From Cellulomonas sp. Root930 (GTDB taxonomy: Bacteria; Actinomycetota; Actinomycetes; Actinomycetales; Cellulomonadaceae), in the NCBI GenBank assembly GCA_001429255.1, contig LMJI01000001.1, forward strand, positions 1,281,256-1,345,255: a stretch of DNA of 64,000 nucleotides, in the 5' to 3' direction. Made by a program: the position numbers and the translations under genes. Of this stretch, positions 39,673 to 50,400 are shown one piece after another. Every line of letters begins with the position of its first letter. Within the stretch, counting starts at the first letter, position 1. The notes beneath the pieces were generated by a model, which was not told the DNA's origin, searched no databases, and saw only the letters and a list, made by a program, of their open reading frames with translations.

Positions 39673-41423
39673 CCGAGCTGCTCACCCGACCGACCCTCGC
39701 GCCGCACCTCAACCCGGTGGCCATGGCCGTCGCGCACCGGCACCTGGTGACCAAGGCGCTGTCCGAGTTCGCGCACGAGCGGTTGCTCGCGCCCACCGCG
39801 GATCCGACGGGCTTCCGGGTCACGTTGGGGGACGTGGTCTACCGCTTCCGCGCCCGCCGGCTGGCGCTCGAGCACTGGGCGATCGACAAGGAGACCGTCA
39901 CGCGCACCGTCGACGGGACGGATGCCGAGCTCGACGCCCTCGCGCTGGTCCTCGAGCTCCAGCCGCTGCTCCAGATCCCAGACGCGCTGCTCGCGGTGTA
40001 CCTGGAGGAGCTGTCCTCCACGCTGGCCGGCGCTGCGTTCAAGGCGTACCACGGCGGACCGTCGTCGACCGACCTGCTGCACGCCGACCTGCCGACCATC
40101 GAGCGCGCGATGACCGAGGGGCACCCGTCGTTCGTCGCCAACAACGGCCGCATCGGCTTCGGGGTCGAGGAGCACGCCAGGTACGCGCCCGAGGCCGGTG
40201 CCCCAATCAGGCCGCTGTGGCTCGCGGTGCGCAAGGCGTCGAGCCACCTGGCGCTCGGGACCGGGCTGGACGAGGACGCGTTCTACCTGGACGAGCTGGG
40301 GGCGCGGACGCTCGACAGGTTCGAGACCGTGCTGCGGGCGGAAGGCGCGGACCCGGCCGACTACCGCTACCTGCCGGTGCACCCGTGGCAGTGGGAGCAC
40401 CGGGTGGCCGTGACGTTCGCCCCCGACGTGGCCCGCCGCGACCTGGTGCCGCTGGGCCCCGGGGACGACGAGTACGTGGCGCAGCAGTCCATCCGGACGC
40501 TCTTCAACACCACGAGGCCCGACCGGCACTACGTGAAGGTCGCGCTCGCGATCCAGAACATGGGGTTCCTCCGCGGCCTGTCACCGGCGTACATGCGGCA
40601 CACCCCCGCGATCAACGACTGGGTGTTCGACCTGGTCGGTGACGACCCGACGCTCGCGGAGTGCGGGTTCGAGGTGCTGCGCGAGCGCGTCTCGATCGGC
40701 TACACCGGCGACGTGTACCACCGGACGCCCGCGTCGAACCCGCACCGCAAGATGCTCGCCGCGCTCTGGCGCGAGAGCCCGGTGCCGCTGGTGGGACCGA
40801 CCGAGCAGCTGGCGACGATGGCGGCGCTGCTGCACCGGGACGCCGACGGCCGCGCGTTCGTGACGGCCTGCGTCCGGGCGTCGGGACTGACCGCGCAGGA
40901 CTGGGTCCGGCGTTATCTGCGTGCCTACCTGCGCCCGCTGGTGCACTGTCTGCTGGTGCACGAGCTCGCGTTCATGCCCCACGGCGAGAACCTCATCCTC
41001 GTGCTCGACGGGCACGCGCCCGCCCGCGTGTTCATGAAGGACATCGGGGAGGAGGTCGCCGTGCTCGGGGACCGTCCGCTGCCCGAGAGCGTCGCGCGCG
41101 TGCGGCAGGTGGTCGACGACGACGAGAAGGCGCTCGCGATCTTCACCGACGTGTTCGACGGCGTGTTCCGGCACCTCGCGGCGATCCTCGACACGGACGG
41201 CGTGCTGCCGCAGGAGGCGTTCTGGGCTCTGGTGCGCGAGTGCGTCGACCAGCACGCCGCGGACCACCCCGGCCTGGAGACCGGCGTCGACCTGCGTGCC
41301 GAGCGGTTCGCGCACTCGTGCCTCAACCGGCTGCAGCTGCGGAACACCCTGCAGATGGTGGACCTGACCGACCAGTCGTCGTCGCTCATCTACGCCGGCA
41401 CCCTTGCCAACCCGATCGCATGA
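39669..41423 (+). CDS. desD: NIS synthetase (DesD-like, IucA/IucC family)
   Basis: This 584-residue NRPS-independent siderophore synthetase has family motifs HPSFVANNGRIGFGVEEHAR, WLAVRKASSHLALGTGLDE, YLPVHPWQWEHRVAV, RTLFNTTRPDRHYVKVALAI and a C-terminal FerR/FhuF-like LVHELAFMPHGENLILVLDG, NPHRKMLAALWRESPVPLV. It joins (and cyclises) hydroxamate units using ATP. It probably yields a desferrioxamine-like product. Full length. Confidence 0.95.
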   Translation: MTELLTRPTLAPHLNPVAMAVAHRHLVTKALSEFAHERLLAPTADPTGFRVTLGDVVYRFRARRLALEHWAIDKETVTRTVDGTDAELDALALVLELQPLLQIPDALLAVYLEELSSTLAGAAFKAYHGGPSSTDLLHADLPTIERAMTEGHPSFVANNGRIGFGVEEHARYAPEAGAPIRPLWLAVRKASSHLALGTGLDEDAFYLDELGARTLDRFETVLRAEGADPADYRYLPVHPWQWEHRVAVTFAPDVARRDLVPLGPGDDEYVAQQSIRTLFNTTRPDRHYVKVALAIQNMGFLRGLSPAYMRHTPAINDWVFDLVGDDPTLAECGFEVLRERVSIGYTGDVYHRTPASNPHRKMLAALWRESPVPLVGPTEQLATMAALLHRDADGRAFVTACVRASGLTAQDWVRRYLRAYLRPLVHCLLVHELAFMPHGENLILVLDGHAPARVFMKDIGEEVAVLGDRPLPESVARVRQVVDDDEKALAIFTDVFDGVFRHLAAILDTDGVLPQEAFWALVRECVDQHAADHPGLETGVDLRAERFAHSCLNRLQLRNTLQMVDLTDQSSSLIYAGTLANPIA

Positions 41424-43441
41424 CCGTCTTCCGTGACGCCTTCGGCGTGCCCCACGTCCGGGCGGCCGACGCCCTGACGCTGGCCCGTGAGCAGGGGCTC
41501 GTCACCGCGCGGGACCGCGGGTGGCAGATCGAGGTGGACCGGTGGCGGGCCGAGGGGCGGCTGGCCGAGCGGATCGGCGCCGACGGCCTCGAGTGGGACC
41601 GGTTCGCCCGTCGGGCGCGGCTGGCCGACACCGCGCAGCGGGCCTACGGCGCGCTCGCGGACGAGGACCGGGCCTTCGTGGACGCGTACGTGGAGGGCGT
41701 GAACGCCAACCGCGACCCGGCCGCCCTCGACGCGCAGCTCCGCTCCGCCGTGCCCCACGAGCCGTGGCCCACCTGGGTCCCGCTCGGGGTCATGCTCGTG
41801 AACCACGCGCTGTTCTCGATGTTCCCGCGGCTGCTCTGGAACGAGCACGTGCGCGTGACGCTGGGCGAGGACGCGATCGACCTGTTCGACTCCGCCGAGC
41901 CCGAGAGCTCCGGCTCCAACGCGTGGGCGCTGCACGGGTCCCGGACCGCGTCCGGGAAGCCGCTGCTCGCGGGCGACCCGCACCGGATGATCGAGCTGCC
42001 GGGTGTGTACCAGCAGGTCAGGCTCGCGTGCCCGGAGTTCGACGTGCTCGGGCTCGCGTTCCCGGGGGTGCCGGGCGTGCAGCACTTCGGGCACACCGGG
42101 ACGGCCGCGTGGGGGATCACCAACGCGATCGCGCACCACGTGGAGGTGTTCCGGGAGCGGCTCTCCGACGACGGTCGCTCGGCGCTCGGCCCGGACGGGT
42201 GGGCCCCGGTCAGCCGGCACGTGGAGACGATCCGCGTGCGGGGCGGTGCCGACGTCGAGGTGGACGTGGTCGAGACGGACCGCGGGCCGATGGTGCTCGA
42301 CGGGCTGAGCATCCGGTTCCCCGTCCGCGTCGCGTCCGACGTCGGCTTCTCCTGCCTGCTGCCCCTGCTGCGCGCGCGGACGGCCGGCGACGTGGTCGAG
42401 GCGCTGCGCGGCTGGGTCGACCCGGTCAACCGCGTGCTCACGGCCGACGCCGACGGCACGGTTCTCAGCCTCGACGCGGGCCTCGTCGTGACCCGGGCAG
42501 CAGCGGACCGACGTCTGCCGCACGACGCGTGGTCGGAGGCGGCGCGACCGGCCCCGTGGCACGTGCTGGCGGAGCCGACCCGTGTCGCGGACATCGCGGT
42601 CGACGCCAACGAGCGGCCTGCCGACGGGCAGCGCGACCTCGGCCGCGCGTACGTGGCACCTCACCGCGCGCGGCGGATCAGGCAGCTGCTCGACGGAGGC
42701 GGACCGTTCGCGCCGGCCGACCTGGCCGCGATCCACGGCGACACCCTGCAGGGCAGCGCCGACGAGCTGCTGCGCTGGGTGAGGCGGGCCGACGGGCTGT
42801 CCCCGGCCGCCGCGGCGCTGCGCGACCGGCTGCTCGCGTGGGACCGGCACATGGGCGCCGAGAGCACGGACGCGGGGGCGTTCGCCGCCTGGCGCACCGA
42901 GGTCGCGGAGCTGCTCACCGCCCACCCCGCGCTCGCGCCGCTGCACGCCCCGCACGGTCGCGGCGTGCTGGTCGACCCCTGGCTGGGCGTCGGACCGCGC
43001 GTGGCCGACTCGCTGTCCCGGCTGCTGGGCGCGACCGCGCTCGGGCTCGACGGCGACGCGGTGGCCCGCGAGGCGCTGGAACGGGCGGCCGCCGCCCCGG
43101 AGACGGGCGAGCCGTGGGGCCATCGCCACCGTCTCCACCCCGTCCCCACCCTGCTCGGCTTCCCCGGCCCCGTCGTCGAGCCGGTCCCTCTCTCCGGCGA
43201 CACCGACTGCGTCCGCTGCACCGCGAGCGTGCCGGGCGTGAGCGACGTGTCGTGGCGCGGCTCGGTCGCGCGGTGGGTGTGGGACCTCGGCGACCGCGAC
43301 CGCAGCCGCTGGGGCGTCCCGTTCGGTGCCTCGGGCGACCCGGCCAGCCCGCACGCGACCGACCAGCTGACCACGTGGGCGGCCGCGCGGACGGTGCAGG
43401 TGGTCACCGACTGGACGCTGCTGCGCGAGGAGGGGTCGTGA
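41420..43441 (+). CDS. Penicillin-acylase-like Ntn hydrolase in the siderophore operon
   Basis: This 673-residue protein of the penicillin/acylhomoserine-lactone acylase family starts TVFRDAFGVPHVRAADALTL, at the point where the mature domain of relatives begins. It has no signal peptide, unlike most family members, so it probably stays in the cytosol. The autocatalytic processing site is the Gly165-Ser166 bond of ESSGSNAWALHG; Ser166 would be the new N-terminal nucleophile. Other family parts are LLAGDPHRMIELPGVYQQVR and GWVDPVNRVLTADADGTV. From memory, similar genes have been noted next to des genes in some Streptomyces. It could deacylate a hydroxamate or supply an acyl group. ATGA and GTGA couple it to both neighbours. 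Confidence 0.85.
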   Translation: MTVFRDAFGVPHVRAADALTLAREQGLVTARDRGWQIEVDRWRAEGRLAERIGADGLEWDRFARRARLADTAQRAYGALADEDRAFVDAYVEGVNANRDPAALDAQLRSAVPHEPWPTWVPLGVMLVNHALFSMFPRLLWNEHVRVTLGEDAIDLFDSAEPESSGSNAWALHGSRTASGKPLLAGDPHRMIELPGVYQQVRLACPEFDVLGLAFPGVPGVQHFGHTGTAAWGITNAIAHHVEVFRERLSDDGRSALGPDGWAPVSRHVETIRVRGGADVEVDVVETDRGPMVLDGLSIRFPVRVASDVGFSCLLPLLRARTAGDVVEALRGWVDPVNRVLTADADGTVLSLDAGLVVTRAAADRRLPHDAWSEAARPAPWHVLAEPTRVADIAVDANERPADGQRDLGRAYVAPHRARRIRQLLDGGGPFAPADLAAIHGDTLQGSADELLRWVRRADGLSPAAAALRDRLLAWDRHMGAESTDAGAFAAWRTEVAELLTAHPALAPLHAPHGRGVLVDPWLGVGPRVADSLSRLLGATALGLDGDAVAREALERAAAAPETGEPWGHRHRLHPVPTLLGFPGPVVEPVPLSGDTDCVRCTASVPGVSDVSWRGSVARWVWDLGDRDRSRWGVPFGASGDPASPHATDQLTTWAAARTVQVVTDWTLLREEGS

Positions 43442-43983
43442 GGCGCGGGGAGGTGGTCGACGAGCGCACGGTCGAGGGCCTGGGCCGGATCACCACGCGC
43501 GTCCTCGACCCGGACGCCGACCTCGACACGATCCACGCGTGGGTCACCGCGCCCGGCACGGAGTTCTGGGGCCTCGGGTCGCTGACGCGCGAGGAGCTGC
43601 GGGACACGTACGCGTTCGTCGACTCGCTGCCCACGCACCACGCGTTCCTGGTCCACCGCGACGACGAGCCCGTCGCGCTCCTGCAGGCCTACGACCCGGC
43701 CGACGACCCGGTGGGCGAGTGCTACGAGGTGCGGCCCGGCGACGTCGGGGTCCACCTGCTCATCGGCGCGGGCGGCCGTCCCGGTGCCACCACCCGGCTG
43801 CTCGGCGCGCTCGTCGCGTTCCTGCTCAGCCGGCCGGGGGCACGTCGCATCGTCGCCGAGCCCGACGTCCGCAACGAGCGCGCCCTCGCGCGCATGACCC
43901 GCACCGGCTTCGTCGCCGGACCCGTGATCGAGCTGCCGCACAAGCGTGCGCAGCTCGCGTTCCTCACCCTGGAGAGCCGATGA
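43438..43983 (+). CDS. Second siderophore acyltransferase (RhbD/AlcB-like)
   Basis: This 181-residue protein shares the DesC pattern: TEFWGLGSLTREELRDTYAF, EVRPGDVGVHLLIGAGGRPG, RRIVAEPDVRNERALARMTR, PVIELPHKRAQLAFL. It is clearly a divergent copy of the gene at 39142, longer at the N-terminus. Two acyltransferases in one operon imply two acyl donors or two hydroxylamine substrates, or one acting with the acylase. The start GTG overlaps the acylase stop, and its own stop overlaps the reductase start. Confidence 0.85.
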   Translation: MRRGEVVDERTVEGLGRITTRVLDPDADLDTIHAWVTAPGTEFWGLGSLTREELRDTYAFVDSLPTHHAFLVHRDDEPVALLQAYDPADDPVGECYEVRPGDVGVHLLIGAGGRPGATTRLLGALVAFLLSRPGARRIVAEPDVRNERALARMTRTGFVAGPVIELPHKRAQLAFLTLESR

Positions 43984-44756
43984 GCAGCATCACCGTGACG
44001 CACGCCCCGAGCGGGCTGGTGCACGCGCACGTCGCCCGGACCGAGCGCGTCACCCCGCACATGGTCCGCGTGACCCTGGCCGGCGACGACCTGCGCCGGT
44101 TCGAGTACCGCGGGTTCGACCAGTGGTTCCGGCTCGCGGTGCCGGTCGACGACCACGCGCGGTTCGACAACCTGCCGGACCGCTTCGACACCCGCGCCTA
44201 CCTGCGCTACCTGGTGCTCCCGAAGTCGACCCGGCCGGTGATCCGCAGCTACACCGTCCGCGCGTTCCGGCCGGAGCTGCCCGAGCTCGACATCGACTTC
44301 GTCTGCCACGGCGCCGCGGGTGTGGCCGGTCCGTGGGCCGAGTCCGTCGAGCCCGGCGCGGAGGTCGCGTTCATCGACCAGGGGTGCGGCTGGGCGCCCG
44401 TGGCGGCGGACTGGACGCTCCTGGTCGCCGACGAGTCCGGGCTCCCGGCCGTCGCGGGGATCCTCCGGGACCTGCCGCGCGACGCCGTGGGGCACGCGAT
44501 CGTCGAGCTCATCGACGCCGAGGACGCCCAGGAGGTCGACGCCCCGGCGGGGATGACCGTGCACTGGGTGTCCCGCGCCGACGGCGGGACCGCGCTGGGC
44601 CGGCTCCGGGAGCTCGACTGGCCCGCGGGCACGCCGTACGCGTTCGCGGTCGGGGAGTCGACGATCGCGACGGGCGCGCGCCGGTACCTCGTCGGCGAGC
44701 GCGGCGTCCCCAAGGCCAACGTCACGTTCTGCGGCTACTGGAAGGCGCCGCGGTAG
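43980..44756 (+). CDS. Siderophore-interacting protein (NAD(P)H:ferric-siderophore reductase)
   Basis: This 258-residue flavoprotein of the ViuB/SIP family has an FAD-binding barrel (HVARTERVTPHMVRVTLAGD, FRLAVPV, then RPVIRSYTVRAFRPELPELD with the R-x-Y-T motif). A C-terminal NAD(P)H domain follows (WTLLVADESGLPAVAGILRD, PYAFAVGESTIATGARRYLV, NVTFCGYWKAP). It frees iron from imported ferric siderophore. It is the last gene of the operon, coupled by ATGA. No matching importer (desE-like lipoprotein) is in the window. Confidence 0.93.
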   Translation: MSSITVTHAPSGLVHAHVARTERVTPHMVRVTLAGDDLRRFEYRGFDQWFRLAVPVDDHARFDNLPDRFDTRAYLRYLVLPKSTRPVIRSYTVRAFRPELPELDIDFVCHGAAGVAGPWAESVEPGAEVAFIDQGCGWAPVAADWTLLVADESGLPAVAGILRDLPRDAVGHAIVELIDAEDAQEVDAPAGMTVHWVSRADGGTALGRLRELDWPAGTPYAFAVGESTIATGARRYLVGERGVPKANVTFCGYWKAPR

Positions 44757-44781
44757 CAGCGATGCACGCGTGACGAGGTCG

Positions 44782-45228
44782 TCACGCGAGCCAGACCCCG
44801 TCGCGCATCACCCAGCGCCCGGCCAGCTCGTCCTCCTCGCGCCACACCTGGATCGTGCGCGGCGTGAGCCGGACGTACGGGAACGGGGTCGTGATCGTGC
44901 GCGGGTCGAACCCGGTCTTCGTCGCGAACGCGTCCCCGAGCGCCTCCGGGACGGTCGGCACCACCTCGACCGTCCCCTGCACGAGCACCACGTCCCGGGT
45001 CAGCCCGATGCCCACCTGCACCGACGGGTTGGCGGCGAGGTTCCGGCCGGTGGCGCCGGACGCGGACGTGGCGAACAGCAGCGTCTCGTCGTGCCACAGG
45101 AACGACAGCGGGGTGAGGCGGGGTGCGCCGGTGCTGGTGTCGGTCGTCGCCACCCAGGCGTCGACGTCGTGCCCGAGCCGGTAGAGAGCGTCCTTGCGGC
45201 GCTGCTCGGTGCTGCGGGGACCGATCAC
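44782..45228 (-). CDS. Pyridoxamine-5'-phosphate-oxidase-like, F420-type (PPOX) protein
   Basis: This 148-residue split-barrel protein of the actinobacterial PPOX class has [59 protein letters not shown] and a tail [20 protein letters not shown]. Members bind F420 or a flavin, some with unknown substrates. The GTG at 45228 overlaps the stop of the EtfD-like gene (GTGA), so the two form a coupled operon. The direct substrate is unknown. Confidence 0.85.
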   Translation of the reverse strand: MIGPRSTEQRRKDALYRLGHDVDAWVATTDTSTGAPRLTPLSFLWHDETLLFATSASGATGRNLAANPSVQVGIGLTRDVVLVQGTVEVVPTVPEALGDAFATKTGFDPRTITTPFPYVRLTPRTIQVWREEDELAGRWVMRDGVWLA

Positions 45229-47288
45229 GGTGCCTCCTTCACGCGGTCGAGGAGCAGGAGGGCGATGTCGGTGACCTCGGGGACGCCGACGCCCGGCGCT
45301 GCCGCGACGCCGTCGGAGAGCATCACCGTGCAGAACGGGCAGGCGGTGGCGACGACGGACGCTCCCGTCGCGATGGCCTCCTCGGCGCGAGCGGTGCCGA
45401 TGCGGGTGCCGATCGACTCCTCCATCCACACGCGTGCTCCACCGCCGCCGCAGCAGAACGCCTGCTCGCGGTTGCGCGGCATCTCGGCCAGCTGCACGCC
45501 GGGGATCGCGCCCAGCAGCTCGCGCGGCGGGGCGTAGACCTGGTTGTGCCGGCCGAGGTAGCAGGGGTCGTGGTAGGTGACGGTCCGCTCGTCGGTCGAC
45601 GGGAGCGGGGTCAGCCGCCCGTCCGCGACCAGCGTGTTCAGCAGCTCGGTGTGGTGGACCACCTCGTAGCGGCCGCCCAGCTGCGGGTACTCGCGGGCGA
45701 TCGTGTTGAAGCAGTGCGCGCAGGTGACGACGATCCGCTGCGCACCGACCTCGTTGAGCATCTCGACGTTGGCGCTCGCGAGCATCTGGAAGAGGAGCTC
45801 GTTGCCCGCCCGGCGGGCCGGGTCGCCGGTGCAGGACTCGCCGTCGCCCAGCACCGCGAAGCTGACGCCGGCGGTGTGCAGCAGCTCGGCGACGGCCTTC
45901 GTCGTGCGGATGGCCCGGTCCTCGTACGCGCCGGCGCAGCCCACCCAGAACAGGTACTCCACCTCGCTCGCCGACTCCACGTCCACCCCGACCACCGGCA
46001 CCTCGAAGTCCAGGCCCTTCGCCCAGGCGAGGCGGTTGCGCGCCGGCAGACCCCACGGGTTGCCCTGCCGCTCCAGCTTGCTGAACGTGCCGCCCAGCTC
46101 CTTGGGGAACGCCGACTCCATGAGCACCTGGTAGCGCCGCATGTCGACGATCGCGTCCACGTGCTCGATGTCCACCGGGCACTGCTGCACGCACGCGCCG
46201 CACATCGTGCAGGCCCAGAGGGCGTCCGGGTCGATGACGCCGGTGCCGAGCAGGTCGAGGCCCGCGTGGTCGGCGGAGCCCGCCTGCAGGTAGGGGGCCG
46301 TGGCCGCGGCGTGGTCCCGCAGCGCCAGCGTGACCAGCTTCGGGCTGAGCGGCTTGCCGGTGGCCCACGCCGGGCACTGGTCCTGGCAGCGTCCGCACTC
46401 GGTGCAGGTGGAGAAGTCGAGCAGGCCCTTCCAGGTGAAGTCCTCGATGGCGCCGACGCCGAGACGCACGTCGTCGGGCAGGTCGCCGAGCACGTCGACC
46501 GGCAGGGGCTGGAGCGGACCGAGGGCCGGTCCACCGGTGGCCTCGCGGCGCGCGTAGACGTTGACGACCGCGAGGAACCGGTGCCACGCGACGCCCATCG
46601 TGGGCTGCAGGCCGACGACGACGAACCACGACATCGACACGGCGATCTTGATGGTCGCGACGACGACGACCGCGTTCTCCAGCGTCGCCGTCGGCAGCCC
46701 GGCCCACGCCGACCCGAACCACGCGGTCAGCGGGAAGTGCCACGCGTCCCCGGCGCCCAGCGCGTACTCCAGCCCGCGCAGGACGAGCACCGCCAGGACC
46801 ACCGCCAGGACCGTCGCCTCGACGAAGAACGCCTGCGCCTGGTTCGACCCGAAGAACCGCGAGTCCTTCCGGCGGGAGCCCAGCCGGATCCGCAGCACGA
46901 TCAACGCCAGGATCCCGAGCAGCGACGCCCATGCGATCGCCTCGATCGCCCACTCCAGGGGCGCGAAGTTCCCGATCAGCGGCAGGGCGAACCCGGGATC
47001 GACCACCTGTCCGTACCCGGTGACCAGTGTGAGGAACAGCACCGGGAACGACACCATCACCACCCAGTGCGCCACCTTGACCACCGGCTTGTGCTGGAAC
47101 CGCCCGTGCCCGAGCACCTCGCGCGCCAGCGTCGCCAGCCGCGGACCCACGGGGGTCCACCGCCCGGACGCCGGCCCCCCGACCCGCACGGTCCGCACGA
47201 TCGCGCCGATCCCGCGTGCGAACACCGCGACCCCGACGACGGTCGCGACGATCACCAGGACCAGGCACACCACCTGCAGCGCATTCAC
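45225..47288 (-). CDS. etfD: Membrane Fe-S oxidoreductase, EtfD-like
   Basis: This 687-residue protein has an N-terminal membrane domain of about six helices (residues 1-235; e.g. [20 protein letters not shown]). Two ferredoxin-type clusters follow ([12 protein letters not shown] and [19 protein letters not shown]), then two CCG domains ([50 protein letters not shown]). This is the plan of mycobacterial EtfD (Rv0338c type), which passes electrons from reduced ETF in fatty-acid oxidation to menaquinone. GTG start at 47288. A PPOX-type gene is coupled behind it. Confidence 0.88.
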   Translation of the reverse strand: MNALQVVCLVLVIVATVVGVAVFARGIGAIVRTVRVGGPASGRWTPVGPRLATLAREVLGHGRFQHKPVVKVAHWVVMVSFPVLFLTLVTGYGQVVDPGFALPLIGNFAPLEWAIEAIAWASLLGILALIVLRIRLGSRRKDSRFFGSNQAQAFFVEATVLAVVLAVLVLRGLEYALGAGDAWHFPLTAWFGSAWAGLPTATLENAVVVVATIKIAVSMSWFVVVGLQPTMGVAWHRFLAVVNVYARREATGGPALGPLQPLPVDVLGDLPDDVRLGVGAIEDFTWKGLLDFSTCTECGRCQDQCPAWATGKPLSPKLVTLALRDHAAATAPYLQAGSADHAGLDLLGTGVIDPDALWACTMCGACVQQCPVDIEHVDAIVDMRRYQVLMESAFPKELGGTFSKLERQGNPWGLPARNRLAWAKGLDFEVPVVGVDVESASEVEYLFWVGCAGAYEDRAIRTTKAVAELLHTAGVSFAVLGDGESCTGDPARRAGNELLFQMLASANVEMLNEVGAQRIVVTCAHCFNTIAREYPQLGGRYEVVHHTELLNTLVADGRLTPLPSTDERTVTYHDPCYLGRHNQVYAPPRELLGAIPGVQLAEMPRNREQAFCCGGGGARVWMEESIGTRIGTARAEEAIATGASVVATACPFCTVMLSDGVAAAPGVGVPEVTDIALLLLDRVKEAP

Positions 47289-47361
47289 GCCGCCACGCTA
47301 GCGGCGTCGGGCCCGCCGACCGTGGGACCGACCACCCGTGGGAGGAGGCATGGGAATCCGG

Positions 47362-47380
47362 TTGGTAGAGTCTTGACCAA
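47362..47380. promoter_or_regulatory. Inverted repeat in the leader of the mrp operon
   Basis: TTGGT-N9-ACCAA (47362-47366 and 47376-47380) lies 120 bp before mrpA. A TTGACC (47373-47378) overlaps it, but no acceptable -10 is found 17 nt downstream. The remaining intergenic stretch to 47499 shows no other recognisable element apart from repeated GACC. Confidence 0.25.
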
Positions 47381-47499
47381 ATCTTCAGTGCATCGCGGGG
47401 GCGCTAGCCGGCTCTCGACGCGTGCTGGTACCTGCGCCTGACACTCGACAACGAACGACCTGACCGACCGACCACCCGCCCTACAGGACGGAGCCGGAC

Positions 47500-50400
47500 G
47501 TGCTGCTGCTGCTCGCCGTTCACCTGGCCGCAGCCGTCGTCGCGCCCGCTCTCCTGCACTGGATGGGACGCAGGGCGTTCTGGATCCTCGCCCTCGCCCC
47601 GGCGTCCGCGGCGGCCTGGGCGCTGACGTGGACGTCGCAGGTGCAGGCCGGGAACGGGCCGGTCGAGCAGCTCGAGTGGATCCCCGTGCTCGGGCTCGAG
47701 CTGACGTTCCGGCTGGACACGCTGTCGTGGCTGATGACCCTGGTGGTCGGCGGCGTCGGCGCCCTGGTGCTCGTCTACTGCGCGGCGTACTTCAAGTCCA
47801 GCGCGTCCGGGCTGGGCCGGTTCGGCGGCGTGTTCGTCGCGTTCTCGGGCTCGATGCTCGGCCTGGTCACGTCCGACGACATGCTGCTGATGTTCGTGTT
47901 CTGGGAGCTGACGACGGTGACGTCGTACGTGCTCATCGGGCACTACGCCGACCGCAAGGCGAGCCGCCGCGCAGCCATGCAGGCCATCGTCATCACGACG
48001 GCGGGCGGGCTGGCCATGCTCGTCGGCGTCGTCCTGCTGGGCGAGGCGGCCGGGACGTACCGGCTGTCCGAGGTGATCGCCGACCCGCCGCAGGGCACCA
48101 CCGCCGTGACGGTGGCGATCGTCTGCCTGCTGGCCGGGGCGGTCACCAAGTCCGCGCTGGTCCCGTTCCACTTCTGGCTGCCGGCCGCGATGGCCGCCCC
48201 GACGCCCGTGAGCGCCTACCTGCACGCCGCGGCGATGGTGAAGGCCGGTGTCTACCTGGTCGCCCGGTTCGCGCCGGCGTACTCCACGACCGCCGTGTGG
48301 CAGTGGATCATCGTCGTCCTCGGCTGCAGCACCCTCCTGCTCGGGGGCTACCGCGCGCTGCGCCAGCACGACCTCAAGCTCATCCTCGCGTTCGGCACGG
48401 TCAGCCAGCTGGGCCTGATCGTGCTCCTGGTCGGGCTGGGCACCCGCGCGACCGCCCTGGCGGGGCTGGCGATGCTGGGCGCGCACGCGATGTTCAAGGC
48501 GGCGCTGTTCCTCGTGGTCGGCGTGGTCGACGCCGCCACCGGCACGCGTGACCTGCGGCGGCTGTCGGGGGTCGGGCGCGAGCTCAAGCTGACCGCGCTC
48601 GCGGGCGCCCTGGCCACCGCCTCGATGATCGGGCTGCCGCCGTTCGCGGGGTACGTGGCCAAGGAGGCCGGGCTCGAGGCGGTCGGCCACCTCGACGCAC
48701 CGGTCGGGACGATCGTGCTGGTCGCGGTGGCCGTCGGTTCGGTGCTCACGGTCGCGTACGGCCTGCGCCTCTGGTGGGGGGCGTTCTCGACGAAGCCCGC
48801 CGTGGTGCCGGAGGCCGTGGTCGAGTCCGCCGAGTCCACGGCTCCCGGGACGTCGATCCACGAGGCCGCGCACGACGAGGCCGAGCCGGCCCGCATCACG
48901 CACCCGTCGCTGCTGCTGGTGTGGCCGGCGATGATCCTCGCGGTCCTCGGCCTGGCCGTCGCCCTGCTGCCGCAGCTGGGGGAGCACCTGCTCGAGCCGT
49001 ACGCCGCCACCTACCCCGAGGGCGAGCCCGGGCACCTCGTGCTCTGGGCCGGACTGACCCCGACGTTCGTCCTCACCCTGGGGATCCTGCTGGCCGGCGC
49101 CCTGCTCTTCCTGGTGCGCGACCGCGTGGAGCGGTGGCAGACGGCGGCGTACCACGGTCCCGAGGCGGACCGGGTGTACCGACGGTTCATGCGGCGGCTC
49201 GACGACGTGGCGGCCGACGTCACCGCGGTCACCCAGCGCGGTTCGCTGCCCCTGTACCTCGGCCTGATCCTCATCGTGTTCGTCGTGGCGGTCGGCGGGA
49301 CGGCACTGGGCAGCACCGTGTTCCCGTCGCAGTTCACGGTCTGGGACAACCCCGCGCAGGTGGTGTTCGCGGCCGGCACCATCGTGTCCGCGCTGCTGGT
49401 CACCCGCGCGCGGCGGCGGCTCAAGGCCGTCATCCTGCTGGGCATCGGCGGGTACTCGGTGGCCGGCCTGTACCTGCTGCACGGGGCCCCGGACCTGGCG
49501 CTCACGCAGGTGCTCGTCGAAACGGTCACGCTCGTGGTCTTCGTGCTGGTCCTGCGCCGGCTCCCCCCGTATTTCTCCGACCGACCGCTGGCCGCCAGCC
49601 GGTGGGTGCGGCTGGGCCTGGGGGTCGCGGTCGGGCTGACGGTGGCGGGCATCGCGCTCGTCGCGCCCGGCGCCCGGATCCACCTCCCGGTCTCCAAGGA
49701 CTTCGCGGAGGAGGCCGTCACCTTCGGCGGCGGCAAGAACATCGTCAACGTCACGCTGGTCGACATCCGCGCGTGGGACACGATGGGCGAGATCTCGGTC
49801 CTCCTGGTGGCCGCGACGGGTGTCGCGTCGCTCGTCTTCCTCTCGCGCCGCGGCGGAGCGATCTACCGGGCCGACGAGGCTCGCACCGACCGCTCCGTCT
49901 GGGGCGGGAGCGCGGACCCCATGGCGGCGCTGCGCCGGCCCGGGGGCGACTCGGCCGCGGTCGACGCCGGCGGGATGGTGGCCGACCGCGACGAGTCCGC
50001 GGTGCCGTCGAGCGCGTCCCGCGGCCGCGAGTGGCTGCAGGCCGGCCGGACGCTGGCGCCGCAACGGCGGTCCGTGGTGTTCGAGGTCGTGGTCCGGCTG
50101 CTCTTCCACACGATGATCGTCTACTCGGTGTACCTGCTGTTCAGCGGTCACAACGCCCCCGGCGGCGGGTTCGCGGCGGGGCTGGTCACGGGCATCGCGC
50201 TCATCGTCCGGTACCTCGCGGGCGGCCGGTACGAGCTGGGCGAGGCGGCGCCGGTGCAGCCCGGTCTGCTGCTCGGGCTCGGGCTGTTCCTGTCGGCCGG
50301 CGTCGGGCTGCTCGCCCTGCTCGCCGGGGGTGAGGTGCTCCAGTCCTGGATCATCGACATCCACCTGCCGGTGATCGGTGACCTCCACCTGGTGACCTCG

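Noticed and set aside
47373..47378. TTGACC as a -35 for the mrp operon
   Set aside because: No acceptable -10 lies 16-18 nt downstream; the region is G/C only.
47404..50388. A 994-codon minus-strand open frame
   Set aside because: It is the shadow of mrpA, a full-length and well-conserved membrane protein; the antisense translation is Gln/Arg/Gly-rich with no domain.
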